DNA of 64,000 nt, taken from the NCBI GenBank assembly GCA_018136815.1, contig CM030933.1:4442597-4506596 (forward strand), given 5' to 3'. Shown piece after piece: positions 10,305 to 21,692 of the stretch. The notes below the pieces were generated by a model, which searched no databases, had not been told where the DNA came from, and was given only the letters and a program-made list of their open reading frames with translations. Origin of the DNA: Isochrysis galbana (taxonomy: Eukaryota > Haptophyta > Isochrysidales > Isochrysidaceae). Every line of letters starts with the position of its first letter. Position 1 is the stretch's first letter. A program made the position numbers and the translations under genes.

Positions 10305-11110
10305 AAAAAACCTTATAATATTCTAATATTCTTACCGCACTTGTGGCGCGCGGCGCATGGACCCACTACTTAAACGCAGGACACTTTCTACACCCCCACT
10401 CCCCCGGCCCTTCCCCCCCCCCCCCCCGCCGCATCAGGCGACTCCCCCTATACACTACTAGGGGGATAGGGGTAAAGGTAAAGGGCTTAGATATGGTCCG
10501 GCGGCCCGCACCCCCCCGCCCCCCGCCCCGGTGATCTTTCCCCGCCCCTTCCTCCTGTGTCCCGGGTAGGCGGCGGGTCTCTTGTGTCCTGTGGTTCTGT
10601 TGGAGATGTTGCTGCAGCCTGTTGTGATGCGTATCTGTTGTTGTGTGAGGTTTGTGCCCATAAGGGCCACCCGGTCTCGGGCCGCGCCGCCGTGGCGGCG
10701 CGACCGTCACCAGGGTGAGTGAGGCCTCTGCCATGAGGCATGCCCAGTGGGTTGGTCTTGCTTCAGGTCTGGTGTGAGTCTGGTGTGGTCTGAGCCTGCT
10801 GCCCGGGGGGGGGGCAGCATAATCGCTGCTGAGGGTGGTGTGGTCGGGGCCACAGGCCGTGTGGCGCGACGGAGGTCGCGCACACCTGCTCGGCCTCTGA
10901 TGGGGGATGGAGGACGCGGTCGCTTCGCTTGCGACTGCTCCATGGGCACTGTTGGGCGCCCGCGGCGGGGGGCCCGAAGGAGGAAGAGGAGGGGAGCGCC
11001 GGCGCGCTCCATGGTCCATGGCAACTGATTTGAACGTTAGTTGGGGAGGAGGGGAGAGAGGGGGGGGGGCTCGTGCCCCCCCATGGGTGAACCAAGTATA
11101 AACTTAGTTG
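10305..11110 (-). mobile_element. Hairpin-headed non-autonomous retroelement (copy A, composite)
   Basis: On the minus strand a first head (CAACTAAGTTTATACTTGGTT, then CCATGGGGGGGCACGAG) spans 11110-11040. A second head with its own CAACT..AGTTG pair leads to ATGGAGCGCGCCGGC and a short reading frame with SQAKRPRPP (11010-10880). The element ends in GCGGTAAGAATATT and a T-rich tail at about 10305. The 3' part matches copies at 27429 and 38980. Two nested heads suggest one element landed in the head of another. Confidence 0.7.
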
Positions 11111-11510
11111 TGATAGTACCGAGCGAGTGGCAGTAGTGGTATTAACGCTCAGATGTTTTACTACTAGTTGTAGTATTATTAGACAACACCGGCCACCTAG
11201 CACCTAGCGGCTAGCGGCACACACAGGAGGAGGGAGAGGACCAAACCGCTAGCTAGGGGCTAGAACACCCCGCTCAATCCCGCCATCCCACAACCCGAGC
11301 CCCTAAGTAGCACACGAGGGGAGTCGCCGCAAGGCAGGTTGGGAGGGGAAAGGAAAGAGTAGGGGCGTGGCTGCCAACTAGCAACTAGAGGTCCAAAGCC
11401 AAAGCCGCGCGTGAGGCGAGAAATGTAAAAGGTTGCCATAAATGCCAATGGTAGTCCCACCCTCCTCTCCAACCTCAAAGTGTAGAGCTCCAATATTTCC
11501 GCGAATGTCC
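11111..11510. other. Intergenic, nothing recognised
   Basis: Contains short CTAGCGGCTAGCGG and TACTACTAGT palindromes only. Confidence 0.5.
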
Positions 11511-13513
11511 TTACGATGTCTGATTAACGCCGGTGCATCGACTGGTGCCGCTCTCTCCTCTTCGCATGCCGTGAGAGGAGGCTGGGATCACAAGACAATC
11601 CGAAGAAATGCCATTGCGAGGTAGAGGACGACGGCGTGATGTCGTCGGTGCGCAGACTGCACACGCAGCGCATGCACCCAAACCGAGACACAGGAGCAGC
11701 CCATACGGCAAGTAGGCAATGGTCCACGTGCCCTGCTCCGAATAGCTGAAGCCTGTGCAATGCAAAGGGGTTCGCAGTGCGCTACCTCACTCGATCACAT
11801 CAAGAAGGCGAGCAGCGCATCAGAGCAAATGTGCGCACGCTCTCACTAGCTGCATCGAGAGGTAGGAAGGTTCGCAAACCTCGCGCGTGGGAATGCGGCG
11901 TGACTGGAGCACGGCAAGATTCTGTGCGATAAAGCTTGTAGGGGCGCGTGATCAAACGGCTCGAGGGAAGCACTCACCGTCTGCGCCAGAGCTGTCTAGA
12001 CACCGTGAAAAGGTTGAGAGGATGGAGAGGCCGAAGAGGGCGATGCAGGCTGTAGCTGCGCCGCCTCCTGCCCGTTCCACCTCGCACGACATGACCCAGT
12101 CAGCAGGGTCGTCGACGCCAGGAGGCATTTGAATTGGCTTGCCGAGTGAAGCCACAGAGGCACACCCACGCCAAAGCTCGATGAGACAGGCCCACCTAGA
12201 CAGGCAAGGGCTCAAGTTGAGCAACAGAACGTAAGTTGGCCCTGCATGTCTGACGAGGGCCGTGCGCATACTGAATAGGCAACGGACAGATAACCAATGG
12301 GCAAGGACGGGCTGTGGGAGGGTCCAGGGAGTCTGCCCTTGTGCGTGCCATCAGGAAACGATTTTTTCGGCAACCGTCTTGCGGCGCTGGGGATTCAAAT
12401 TTCTGATGTTGTTTGGCCTTCACTTGGCAGGCACAATGCGAAGGGACAACGTGCAGCGCCACATGCAGTGTCAGTCTACGAGCCCAGCTGGACATGTGGT
12501 TCTATGTGTTGAATATAGCAGGGTGGCCGCTGATCGCATAGCTCCAAGGGCATCATGCCTGCGTACCAAGCAGGTGTTGCAACGACGACCCAACTCCAGT
12601 TGAGCATCTTACCAAGCTTGGCGCAAAGCATTGCTCCTGAGATGGTGTACAACGCCAAGACGGTCAAGCCCACGAGAGCAGGCATCACGTTTCGGCCCCT
12701 TTCGATCCCGAAAGCATGGGCACGAAAGGAAGATGTCCCAGCAGATCTTGAGGTCTCGTACTCTAGGCGGACAGTAGGAGCACTACGAAGGTGCACAATG
12801 TGCGCTGTGCTTCGACATCCGTCTACATCAGGAGGACGACCCACAAGAGAATCCGAAGGCGAAGTGTCACTTGACCCGCAATCCACCCAATTCGAGCTGC
12901 TTCTTGCATCCACGGGGGAGACCGGAATGCTCTCGGAGAACCTCTGCCACCCGCCAACACCAGCATCACGTTTGGATTTGGCTCGCATTGCATCAGCGCG
13001 ACTCAGCCGAGCATGCGTGCGCAGAGCACTGGCGACAAAGAGAGGGCACAGGGCCAGGGCCCATGCCATTGGTGGGATGGGCTGCGGCGGGAAGCCCTCC
13101 CGCTCTGCAGCCGTAAGCTGCTGGCCGAGCATGCTGCCAAAGACGAGCAAAGAGACGCAACTAGCAGCGAGTGCGCCAGTGTGCACGTCGAGTAGTCTAC
13201 GAGTGCGAAATGTTTTGAGGAGGAGAAGCGCGAGCGTAGCAGCTGGAATCGCGAGAAGCGGCGCGAGGACGAGTGGCCATCCAAACATAAGCGCGCGCCC
13301 GTCTGCCTTTGCAGCATGGAGGAGCATGAAGATGAGCAGGGAAATGGCAGCAGCGGTGGTGAGGGCTCCGCTGCGGCGCCACGAGGGCATGGGCGCGTGT
13401 GCGTGGCGCGGCTTGGCAAGAAGCGGACGAGCAAGTAGTTCTGCCTCGATCGCCTCAGGCGAGGCGACGGTCGAGCGGTCGAGCGGGGGCAGGGTGGCGA
13501 GGCCGTCGGGCAT
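11511..13513 (-). CDS. Multi-pass membrane protein, TMEM185-like, multi-exon
   Basis: The first exon (13513 to about 12567) encodes a cytosolic N-terminus, four or five hydrophobic segments (TAAAISLLIFMLLHAAKA, PLVLAPLLAIPAATLALLLL, ASCVSLLVFGSMLG, MAWALALCPLFVASAL) and a Ser-rich loop. It ends at AKLGKMLNWSWVVVATPAW. That pattern (..L+L-K..W.WVVV..P.W) recalls the TMEM185 / fragile-X-F-associated family. Later exons are less certain: a segment at about 12100-11965 with ATACIALFGLSILSTF and a clear donor (GACG|GTGAGTGC), and a last exon ending near 11511 with TIAYLPYGLLLCLGLGACAA. The gene itself is well supported; the family name is tentative and internal exon joins are unresolved. Confidence 0.6.
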
Positions 13514-13592
13514 GCGGCGGCCACGCCCCCCCTTGCGCCCCCTCCCCCCCCTCCCCCTCTCCCTATCGCCCTCGCTCTTTCTCTACTTTCTA

Positions 13593-13676
13593 GAGTAGAG
13601 CATAGTACTCTCTAGAGCTCTACTCCACTCTAGAGGAAAGTAGAAAGTAGAGTAGCTCTAGCTCTAGAGTAGCCCC
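13593..13676. promoter_or_regulatory. CTCTAGAG-rich palindromic block upstream of the membrane-protein gene
   Basis: Several overlapping CTCTAGAG / TCTACTCTAGA palindromes, 80-163 bp upstream of the ATG at 13513. Similar blocks precede other genes here (27065-27140, 43690-43735, 63411-63440). A promoter role is inference. Confidence 0.35.
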
Positions 13677-13916
13677 CTGCTCTTCTCTCCTCTCTTTTCC
13701 TGTGTGCCCCCCCCCCCCCCCCCGGTCTCTCTGAGTATGATATCGGCACCCAAGTCGAACGCCCTCGTGGGGTGTATGTGTGTATATATGAGAGGGTATA
13801 AATTCTCCCATATTCGGGTGGTGCACCGGCACCGGGACTTGGACTTGGACTTGGGACTTTTGACTTTTGACTTTTGATTTTGATGGCCCGCGCCTTCGCT
13901 GACGCGCCGCTCCACC

Positions 13917-14102
13917 TCATCCGTCATCCGTCACCATCTTGGTGGTGAACGTCTCCACCGACTCGCCCACCCGTCGGCGGATCTCGGCGACCAGGTGCTC
14001 CTCCGCCTCTTTGCTCACGACCCGCTTACCGCGTATGGTCCGCGTGTCCGCGTCCTCCAGAACTATCGTTATAGTTTGACCTATGGGGCGTGCCGCGACC
14101 AC
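13917..14102 (-). other. Short protein-like reading frame, unidentified
   Basis: 61 codons including TITIVLEDADTRTIRGKRVV and VVSKEAEEHLVAEIRRRVGE, with amphipathic charged composition unlike the repeat around it. It starts near a CTATCGTTATAG hairpin like those heading the retroelements, so it may be a fragment of such an element. No function can be assigned. Confidence 0.25.
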
Positions 14103-14540
14103 TAGCTAGCTACCCGCTCCCGGGCCCCAGGCCACCCTCGCCACTGCCACTGCGCCCCACCCGGGACGCCCCACGGCGCCGCCCGAAGCGGCTCGTCAGA
14201 GAGCCCTCTCACATCCCATCATCCAGCCCATCCAAACCACCCCCACGCGAGCCCACGGGGTGGCGAGTGGCGAGCACAGGCACCAAACACCAAACACCGA
14301 ACAGGTTGCCACCATTTCTCTGCGCGCGCCCAGATGACGCCCATATGAGTCCCAGGGGGGGGGAGGGGGGCTTCTAGAATCCAGAATGCTCCAGACATTT
14401 ACATCAATGTGTGTGTGTGAATGCTGATGGGTGTGAATGGCAAGAGGTTTTAATATTAGGGTGTTGAGTGTTGATTGTGAGGTGTGAAGGAGAGCGAGTG
14501 TGAGCTCTCGAGCGGGGGACGGTCTATGGAACGGGACGTC
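14103..14540. other. Intergenic, simple sequence only
   Basis: C- and G-rich runs and TGTG/GTGTT tracts. No gene seen. Confidence 0.5.
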
Positions 14541-14604
14541 CAACTAAGTTTATACTTGGTTCGCCCATGGGGGGGCACGAGCCCCCCCCTCTCTCCACTC
14601 CTCC
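14541..14604 (+). repeat. Hairpin head fragment of the retroelement family
   Basis: CAACTAAGTTTATACTTGGTT followed by CGCCCATGGGGGGGCACGAG and a C run, cut off at CTCCACTCCTCC where coding-like sequence begins. Confidence 0.75.
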
Positions 14605-14738
14605 ACGTACTTCTTCTTCTGCGCTGTGTTGGCAGCCCAGCTGACTGACCAAAACTCGGCGTTGATGTCGAGGACGACGCCCTTCACATTCTTGTGGCTC
14701 TTGAGGATCGCTTTGATCTCGGAGAAGGTCTTCGAGGC
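14605..14738 (-). pseudogene. Coding fragment of unknown gene
   Basis: On the minus strand from 14738 an open segment reads FSEIKAILKSHKNVKGVVLD, then INAEFWSVSW, and ends against the head repeat at 14604. The helical, Lys/Val-rich composition looks like real protein. It is truncated on both sides and no family is recognised. Confidence 0.35.
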
Positions 14739-15957
14739 GCAAGGGGTGCATGGGAGTGGTCAGATTGGTCATTCCTGTGCTAGCGCTCGCTCAGCTCAGT
14801 GATTGAGGCCTGGATTCTTCAGGCTCACAGCGCGCGCGCACCTGTGCTGGCATCGTGCGCGTCGGCGTGGATTGGTCTGATGAGGAGGTAGGGGCCATAA
14901 AAGTCAGTAGGTACCACTGGTACAATCCCGTCATGGGCAGGGCAACCAGGGGCACTGCCATTCTGCCATTGCTCCCTCAGACGGACTACGGACTGCCCCG
15001 ACGATCGGATCTCGCCGACGCGCAATGGCGGGCGCCGAGCCTCCCTGACCCTATGAGTTGTGCGCCCTGTTGAGTGGGTTGTCAGGGCAAACCTGGGCAC
15101 CCCAAGCGGGGAGATGACAGGGGAGACCCTCGGGGGGAGGGAGCGAACCTTGGGGAAGATCGGCGAGGCTTCGACCGTTGCTCAGAAGGCGGCAAAGGAG
15201 GCAGACATTTTCCGTTGTCTTCCCCCCCCCCCCCGAAGACAACCCGGTAGTTTTTAAGACTACGGGTTTGCGCAACCGAGTAGTGTCCCGAATCTTCGCA
15301 AGGCGCACCCGCCCCCCCCCCCAGCTCCTAGTAAAAGCGCGTGCAAGCATTGGTGCTGCTAGAGTGTCAGCATCCGCACAAGCACTCCAAACTTCTAGCA
15401 CGTGCGGGCCTGCGCATTTGCACGGGCGGAAGCGCACAAGCAAAAGCAAAATGTGAGCCGCCTGCTGCCTTCCACCCATGTCCCCGCGCCCGCCGAAGCA
15501 ATGGGAGGGTGTCGACCCTCGCCCCTCCCCCCCAAATATATGGGTAGATGCGGGAGTCCAACACCCCCCTCCAATTTCGAGCGGTTCCACATCGCGCGTC
15601 GGATCGGTTCGTTCTTTGAATTTCTCGAACTTTCAACATGTCGCCTTCGCGACCCCAACCACCGCACGCAATCAATTGGCTCGGACGAAGTTTGGCAGGC
15701 CACCCCGTTATTCCCACGGCCCTCTCAGCTGTGCTTCACACCCAAACTTCCGACGAGGCTCATGCGCGATGAGATGCGGCTCGCAAGTGCGCTGCATAAC
15801 CCCGCCCCCACCGTTTCCACGACACTCTTTACTTGACGTGCACGCCACAAATAGTGAGCGTGTTGATCACGCCCTGTCGAAAATATATGCCAATACATCC
15901 ATAAAGGCGTCTTGGCCAATTGCCATGCTGTTGGGTACCACTCGTTGAATTATCACA
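14739..15957. other. Long intergenic stretch, no gene recognised
   Basis: GC-rich with several C runs (15223-15235, 15311-15322). Reading frames on both strands have biased Pro/Arg/Ser composition and no conserved motif. Confidence 0.5.
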
Positions 15958-17905
15958 TCACAACTTCAACCGATCCGTGGGCGAAGGGGGGCGTGGTTCG
16001 TCGTCCGCCCGCCCGACCAGAAGTTCCGTGATCAGCGACGGGGAGAAATCGCAGTCCAGAGACGCGGCGAGAGGTGTGTAGACTTCTGACTTCGTGCGTG
16101 GGTCCTCATCTCGCCGGTACAACACGTAAAGTGGATCCGTCGTATGGGCTACTTCGCCTGGCTCAGATTGGCCGTTTGTTGTACCTACTTCTGAGGCAAT
16201 GGCTTGTGCCGTACCACCTTCACGTTGACTAGCCTCCGACGCCGTCGGTGGATCAACCTTGTCGGCAGCGCGGGACATGCGCACAGCACCTCTGATGGGG
16301 TACATGAAAGTGGTGCCCGAATATAACAGACGGAAATGGTAGATCTCAGAGAAGGAGGCTGCGAAGTCGACACGGGCTTGCCTACCACGTACGCCCATGA
16401 GACCGCCTGGATTGGACGCGGGACATGTGCCATCGGATCGAAGTGCCGATACGACAGAGCCAGGGGCATACGAAAACGCACGGCCAAGGGAACCAAAGAT
16501 CGGTGAAGGGCGTACGCACTTACCCGAAGAGGGCCGATCATCCAAATCTGGATTGAGTAAGATGAGCGCGGCGCCTGCTTGCTCACATGCATCTGCCATC
16601 TCGGCGAGTGGCCCGAAAATCGACGCGCCGACCATATTTTGAGGCAGCAGCACGAAGAGGAGGTCGTCGTCGGCCTTCACCTCGGAGGCCCCAACCGCCC
16701 CAAATCGAATTGAACCCTCTTGCACTTCCCTTGGCTTTTCGTCCCCCCGGCGCAAAGGGTCCACGGGCTCCTTGGGGTAGACAATCGCTCCCTCGTTCTC
16801 CTCTCCAGGCATCGCCTGTAAAAAAAGATAGGCGCGCTCAATAGCCACGCCGTCACTAGATGCTTGGGGTGGTCGGGTGCCCTTCAACACCAGCCACAGC
16901 TCTTGCACACGAGCGTGCTGGCCAGCAGCAGGATATCCCTAGATAATTGGACATTGATCCCTCGCCACGGGATGGTGGTCATGACCTGCCAGTCCATCAT
17001 CAAGAGCAGTTTGTTGACGCCTGAGAGCACGCGCGGTGTGCCCGTGAAGGCGCCCTCCCCCATGGATGCCTGCACACAAATGCGGATCTTTAGGCCTTGG
17101 CGGTGACAGCCGAGCCCAACACTTCGGACTAGCTCGAGGAGAGTGCCAACACGGTATGTATCCATTTGTGTGTTGAGCTCAGGAGGGGAGCAAACCACCT
17201 GCGCCGAGTGAGGGGTGTAACAAACAGACTCGTCAAGTTCAGGTGGAGTGGAAATGTGTAGTTGAGGAGTGGATCAATGACTCGAGCTGCGCATGTAGAA
17301 TTGCTGCACACCTTCATCCGGCGAGGAACGCGCTTATCCAAGACGGATTTGACCACAGCTGCAGTGACATCCTCGTAAAACATGCGGCGAACTCCGCGAG
17401 CGAGCGGCGTGGTGTTGAGCCACAAGTCGCACGGCAGAGAGTAACGATCAGAGGCACCGGGGAGGCTGAGCAAGGTCCCGCTGGTACGCAGGGCGTCGAC
17501 CAGGTTAGCGTCCCCAGCCAAGCTGGAGGCATCGCCTGCACCGCCGTCCAAATTGATGTGGAGCAGCTCGGCGCGCAGCTGATCGGCCGTCTCGCAGTTC
17601 CGTGCAAAGGGCAGCCGGGTATGCAGCTGGAGCGGCTCCTTCCTCCCTCTCTCGACGACAGTGACCTCGAGCGAGAGACCCTCTGCGTCGACAGTATTCA
17701 CTCTCGCCTCCTCTACCCTCCAGAGCCCTCGCGACCAGAAGTTCTTCGCCTTCACCTTTGCTCCCACATCAGACGAGGCGAGTACCCACCGGCGCCGCTC
17801 GGCCGGTGCAAGGCCATCGTTGAGGAAGTGTGCGGCTGCGGCTGCGAGGCGCGGGTCGAGTGTCGGCGTAAGCGCCGCGATCGACGCCACGCACCACATT
17901 GCCAT
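15958..17905 (-). CDS. DUF1995 / LPA3-like plastid-associated protein
   Basis: Three exons, 17905-17312, 17198-16986 and 16917-15958, all phase 0, 588 aa. The ATG at 17905 gives a short hydrophobic N-terminus (MAMWCVASIAALTPTLDP), possibly a targeting signal. Exon 1 ends in the family's paired-helix region (FYEDVTAAVVKSVLDKRVPR). Exon 2 has YRVGTLLELVRSVGL and IRICVQASMGEGAFTGTPRV. Exon 3 has LLFVLLPQNMVGASIFGPLA, ALILLNPDL and SFSEIYHFRLLY, in the order known from DUF1995 proteins. LPA3 of Arabidopsis, a member, helps photosystem II assembly; that role here is inference. Long acidic inserts in exon 3 make it larger than most relatives. Strong evidence for a photosynthetic host. Confidence 0.8.
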
Positions 17906-18420
17906 TCCAGCCTTCTGGCGCCGCTTTGCAAAAAGTGTGTTCCGCACTCTCCCCCTTCGCTTACGTCCCGCGAGCGCTCTCTTGCTCTCTGGCTCTCCCT
18001 CCCTCCTTCCCTCCCTCGCTCGCTCCCTCCCTCGCTCTCCCTCCCTCGCGTTCCATCGAAAGAGGACCATGTAATTTTTCTTTTATGAATTCAACGAAGG
18101 TTAGTTATCAACTTCAAATACTAGTTGTTTTATTATTGAAATATTTTAACCCTAGTAGGTGCCTATAAACCGGAATTTAGGTGCCTACATTCGGGTGATG
18201 TAGGGGGCAGAGCAGTCATATTTTTGGCTGGGTTGCCTGCATATAGGTAGGATAGAACCCCCTAAGCAGCATGACTTGAGTACCGAAGGTTACAATTGTA
18301 AGTTACAATGCATTACATATGCATTTTCAGAGCGGCGAAAAGGCGAAAACGGCGAAAATGTAAAAACATCCAAAAACACCATACACTAACAGAAACACTA
18401 AATGGGTAAAATATCCGCAT
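17906..18420. other. Gene flank, no gene recognised
   Basis: CTCCCTCC-rich upstream region of the DUF1995 gene (17940-18060), then AT-rich sequence of unknown nature. Confidence 0.5.
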
Positions 18421-19476
18421 TACCCCCTGAACAACGCACAGAGCGCGTCGAGCACGATGGGAACCGGCCTCCTCCACTGGACAGCACACGTTAAAGCTCT
18501 ACAAGCGAAATGGATACTAAATTACCTTAACGCGAGAAAAGCGATATGGAAACACGCGCTAGACGCGTGGTTCTGCCGGACCGGGCTCGGCCGCGGGGCC
18601 GTCCTCTCCACGGTACCCCTAAAAACGCTCACCCATAGCATAAGAGGGAACCCGGCATTGCCGGCTGCCGGCGTTCTGGAAGCTGGGAGGATGCCCTAGC
18701 AACTAGCAAACTTTAGATCCCTGGAAATCCGCCGCTCACGCCTCACGAGAGCAGGAGCACTATCACAACCGCTTTGGCACAACCCACACGAACCACCACC
18801 GCTCCAACGCACAGCGTGGATTAGCCTGTGGGAATCCCTACAAACGCAGCATGTCGCCCACAACGTCTTCAAAGACGACACATTCACGACGCCGTACACG
18901 CGCGAAGAGTGTGCACAATACCTGGACCACCTCCGTGAAATCTTCGTACACGAAGGGAAAAAAATAAACAAGTCGGAATTCCTGGATTCGTGGGAGCGCG
19001 TAGTGCAACAAGCCTCGCGCCTTCTCAACGAAGCGAGAGATACCCCGCCCGACCCGGCCCCCTCCGCGGCACGGCCGGAGGCGCCGGGCGACGCATCCTC
19101 GACGGAGGAAACCACTAGAGAAATCAGTGTTTCAGAGAGTGATACCTACATAACTAGAATGAACAATATATGGATATACACAAACACCAATTACCTAGGC
19201 GAGATTACAGACACCACCATGGTAGCAAAGCCGGGCGAAGAAAAGCAACACCACATCCCCGCCGAATGGGAAGGCGGGCTGAAAGGCCCGAACGAAGCAC
19301 CTAGAATACCCCCTAGCGGACGAATACACACTTGACGGGAAAACACATCTAGACCAAGTCACCGTGTCGGACATAACGCGGGAGCTCATAAAGAACGGCC
19401 CCTGCGCCAAGCCTCAACCGGCACGAGAATCGTGGGCACTAAAGCTAGGAATAACGCACGACGAGTGGAAACGTAG
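18420..19476 (+). mobile_element. Non-LTR retrotransposon ORF2 fragment (post-RT region)
   Basis: Reading frame downstream of the reverse transcriptase of a LINE: LLHWTAHVKALQAKWILNYL, then after an in-frame TAG (18697-18699) a long region containing YTREECAQYLDHLREIFVHE and FLDSWERVVQQASRLL. A frame change at about 19320 leads to LADEYTLDGKTHLDQVTV. The same segments occur in order at 38290-38712 and 40270-40860, so this is one family. Truncated on both sides and broken, ending at an AGT repeat near 19480. Confidence 0.75.
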
Positions 19477-20178
19477 TAGTAGTAGGTAGTAGGTGTTCGC
19501 CCAGAATCTTCAGTTTTTTAGACAAGGCGGGGGGGGGGGGGGGGGGGAAGGGGGGCGGCGGCGGCGGCGGCGGGTCTGTTGTCGCCGTGATTAGTTCACT
19601 ACTGTTTATGATTCATGATCATGATCGCATGATCGATGATCGCACGAACAACTGAACGTATCTTACTTACGTTGGTTTACATTTTACATATTTCTTACCA
19701 TATTCATTCATGATTTTTTCTCGTGTACGCGGTCATGAACCGGATCGCTCGCTCGCGAAATATCGGATGAAATCTCGGAAGCTTCTTCGAAAACTCGAGA
19801 GAATGGCCTATCGACGATCGATTTCGTCAAGCTGGCTTCGGTTCCTTTCGGACCTCTTGTTGATGAGGAGATGATCGGTCCGTGATTGACCTCCATCTCG
19901 GTGGCGCGGAAACGTCCTGAGTTCCTCCTCAGATGTGCCAGCAGGAGTTCGAGCGGGATGTCATCAAGAGCTCGCACGCGATCTGACGACACACCCCGCA
20001 GGCGTGAGTGCCCCTCGATGTATCTGCGTTTCGGCCTCGGCACGGCGTGCTCATCCCCCTTCCACTCTCTTCTCATCACCTCGCCCTCACCTCCCGCCCT
20101 CTTCTCTCTCTCTCTCTCTCTCCCTCTCTCTCCCTCTCTCTCCCTCCCTCTCTCTCTCTCTCCTCTCTCCCCCCCCCC

Positions 20179-20209
<31 letters not shown>

Positions 20210-20600
20210 CCTCCCTCTCTCTCTCTCTCTCTCTTCCTCTCCCCCCCCCCCTCTCTCCCCCACTCTCTCTCTCCCCCCCCCCCCCCCCGCCCCTCTCTCG
20301 CTCCTCGATTTCCAATAGCGGGGTCGAGGGAAAGGACCGTCCTCTCGCCCGAGAACAAACACGTAAAATCAGGAGAAGAAAAACCTCCGCAGAGAGGAGG
20401 AGAGGGGAGATTGAGGTGAGGAGAACACTCTTCGTTCGTAGAGAGGACGCGAGAGAGAGAGTCGAGAGACCGAGAGAGGAAGAAGAGAACCAGAAGAGAG
20501 TATTCGAAGAGGGCAAGAAGCGGTAGAGGAGAGCGAGAGAGAGCGCGAGAGCGAGCGAGAGAGCGAGAGCGAGAGCCGCCTCCCCCCCCCGCGACTTCCA
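19477..20600. other. Intergenic: poly-G, CT microsatellite, gene flank
   Basis: A G run (about 19530-19550) with CGG repeats, palindromic GATCATGATCATGATCGCATGATC, then a long CT/CCCT tract (20098-20300) and GAGA repeats up to the next gene. Minus-strand frame 20070-19708 has ordinary composition (VRALDDIPLELLLAHLRR) and may be a gene or transposon relic, unidentified. Confidence 0.5.
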
Positions 20601-21692
20601 ATGGGCGTCCCCCCCTCCCCATCCTCCGAGGACGCGCTCTCGTCCACGATGCACGAGCACGCGGCCAAATGGCGGACGCTCGAGCAGCTCGTCCAGCAGC
20701 CCGGAGAGACCCTGGTCGAGTTCTCCGCTGCTGGCTTCTCCGCCGATTCCAGAGCAGAGGCCGCTGCGAAGCTCATCTCCAACCACATTGCTCTCCTCAA
20801 GGACATCACGAACCCAAGCCCGACTTCGCAGCTCGAGCTGGTGCGGCTGCCGCGTTCACAGGCCAAATACGTCGATATGTTCCTCCTCGAAGCTGCCCGA
20901 CGCCTCGTTGGACGCCGCCTCAACACGCTTGAGGCCTCGATGCTCGACCGCTTCCTCGCACTCGACATCGAGCAGGCGCACAACGAGCAGATGGGCGAGG
21001 TGTGGGCACTCGCCGCAAACTACTTGGGCGGTAGATTACAGGATGATACAGAACAGTTTAAAGGCCGTCAGCCCGATATGAGCAAGGAGGCGGGCCGCGC
21101 CTTCCTCGCCGTCTGCAACGAACTGGGCGAGCCCAACCCCAAGTGGCGTGCCCTGAGGGGGCTCATCGACTCGACCAGCGGGCAGCATCTGACGCAGACG
21201 AAGGGGATCGCCGCGCAGCATCCGGACGAGGCGCGTGAAGAGGCCGCGAGGAAGCTCATCCTTAATCATCGCCGCGTGCTGCAAGACATCACAAACCCCA
21301 AGCCTGAGACACAGACCAACCTGCAACGGCTCCCTGTCACCCAGCGGCCACTTGTCGACCGCTTCCTGATCGAAATGAGCCGCCGGTTGCTGGGGTACCG
21401 CGAAGACGTGGAGGCTGAAGCGCTGCATTACATTCTCGAAGAGAAGCTTGCGCGCGACGACAAAGAGGGCCGTGAGGTTTGGGGCGCTGCGGCCACTTAC
21501 CTTTTGGGACGCATCCAATCGGTTCCCGACCAAGAGCCCGGACGCAAGCCCGACATGAGCCTCGCTGCCGCCATCGCCTTCGTGCAGGAGGCAGAGGAGG
21601 TAGCATTTGGCGAGGCCAAATTCCTCCCCGTTCTTGATGGGGTGCCGGGGCCTGCGCCAGTCGCACCCAGCTCGCCGACGCACTCGGACTAG
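20601..21692 (+). CDS. Uncharacterised protein with two tandem ~170-residue repeats
   Basis: 363 aa in one exon, rich in helix-forming residues, no signal peptide or membrane segment. Two copies of one domain: repeat 1 at about residues 45-165 and repeat 2 at about 210-330. Each runs AA.KLI.NH..LL.DITNP.P..Q, then RLP....VD.FL.E..RRL.G, then EVW..AA.YL.GR.Q and R.PDMS..A..AF. The duplication must predate the window because the repeats differ at most positions. No known family is recognised. The upstream CT/GA tract may be its promoter region. It could be a host protein or a domesticated capsid-like protein; neither is shown. Confidence 0.6.
   Translation: MGVPPSPSSEDALSSTMHEHAAKWRTLEQLVQQPGETLVEFSAAGFSADSRAEAAAKLISNHIALLKDITNPSPTSQLELVRLPRSQAKYVDMFLLEAARRLVGRRLNTLEASMLDRFLALDIEQAHNEQMGEVWALAANYLGGRLQDDTEQFKGRQPDMSKEAGRAFLAVCNELGEPNPKWRALRGLIDSTSGQHLTQTKGIAAQHPDEAREEAARKLILNHRRVLQDITNPKPETQTNLQRLPVTQRPLVDRFLIEMSRRLLGYREDVEAEALHYILEEKLARDDKEGREVWGAAATYLLGRIQSVPDQEPGRKPDMSLAAAIAFVQEAEEVAFGEAKFLPVLDGVPGPAPVAPSSPTHSD

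Noticed and set aside
12555-13598. Plus-strand 347-codon frame opposite the membrane-protein gene
   Set aside because: Antisense shadow: Arg/Ser-rich with no membrane or domain pattern, while the minus strand shows clear hydrophobic helices.
19708-20070. Minus-strand coding segment near VRALDDIPLELLLAHLRR
   Set aside because: Composition is protein-like but there is no partner exon, motif or repeat match, so it is only mentioned in the intergenic entry.
20076-20786. Long minus- and plus-strand frames rich in Arg/Glu/Gly or Ser/Leu/Pro
   Set aside because: They are read through CT/GA microsatellite, open in several frames at once, and have no motif; the real gene here starts at 20601.
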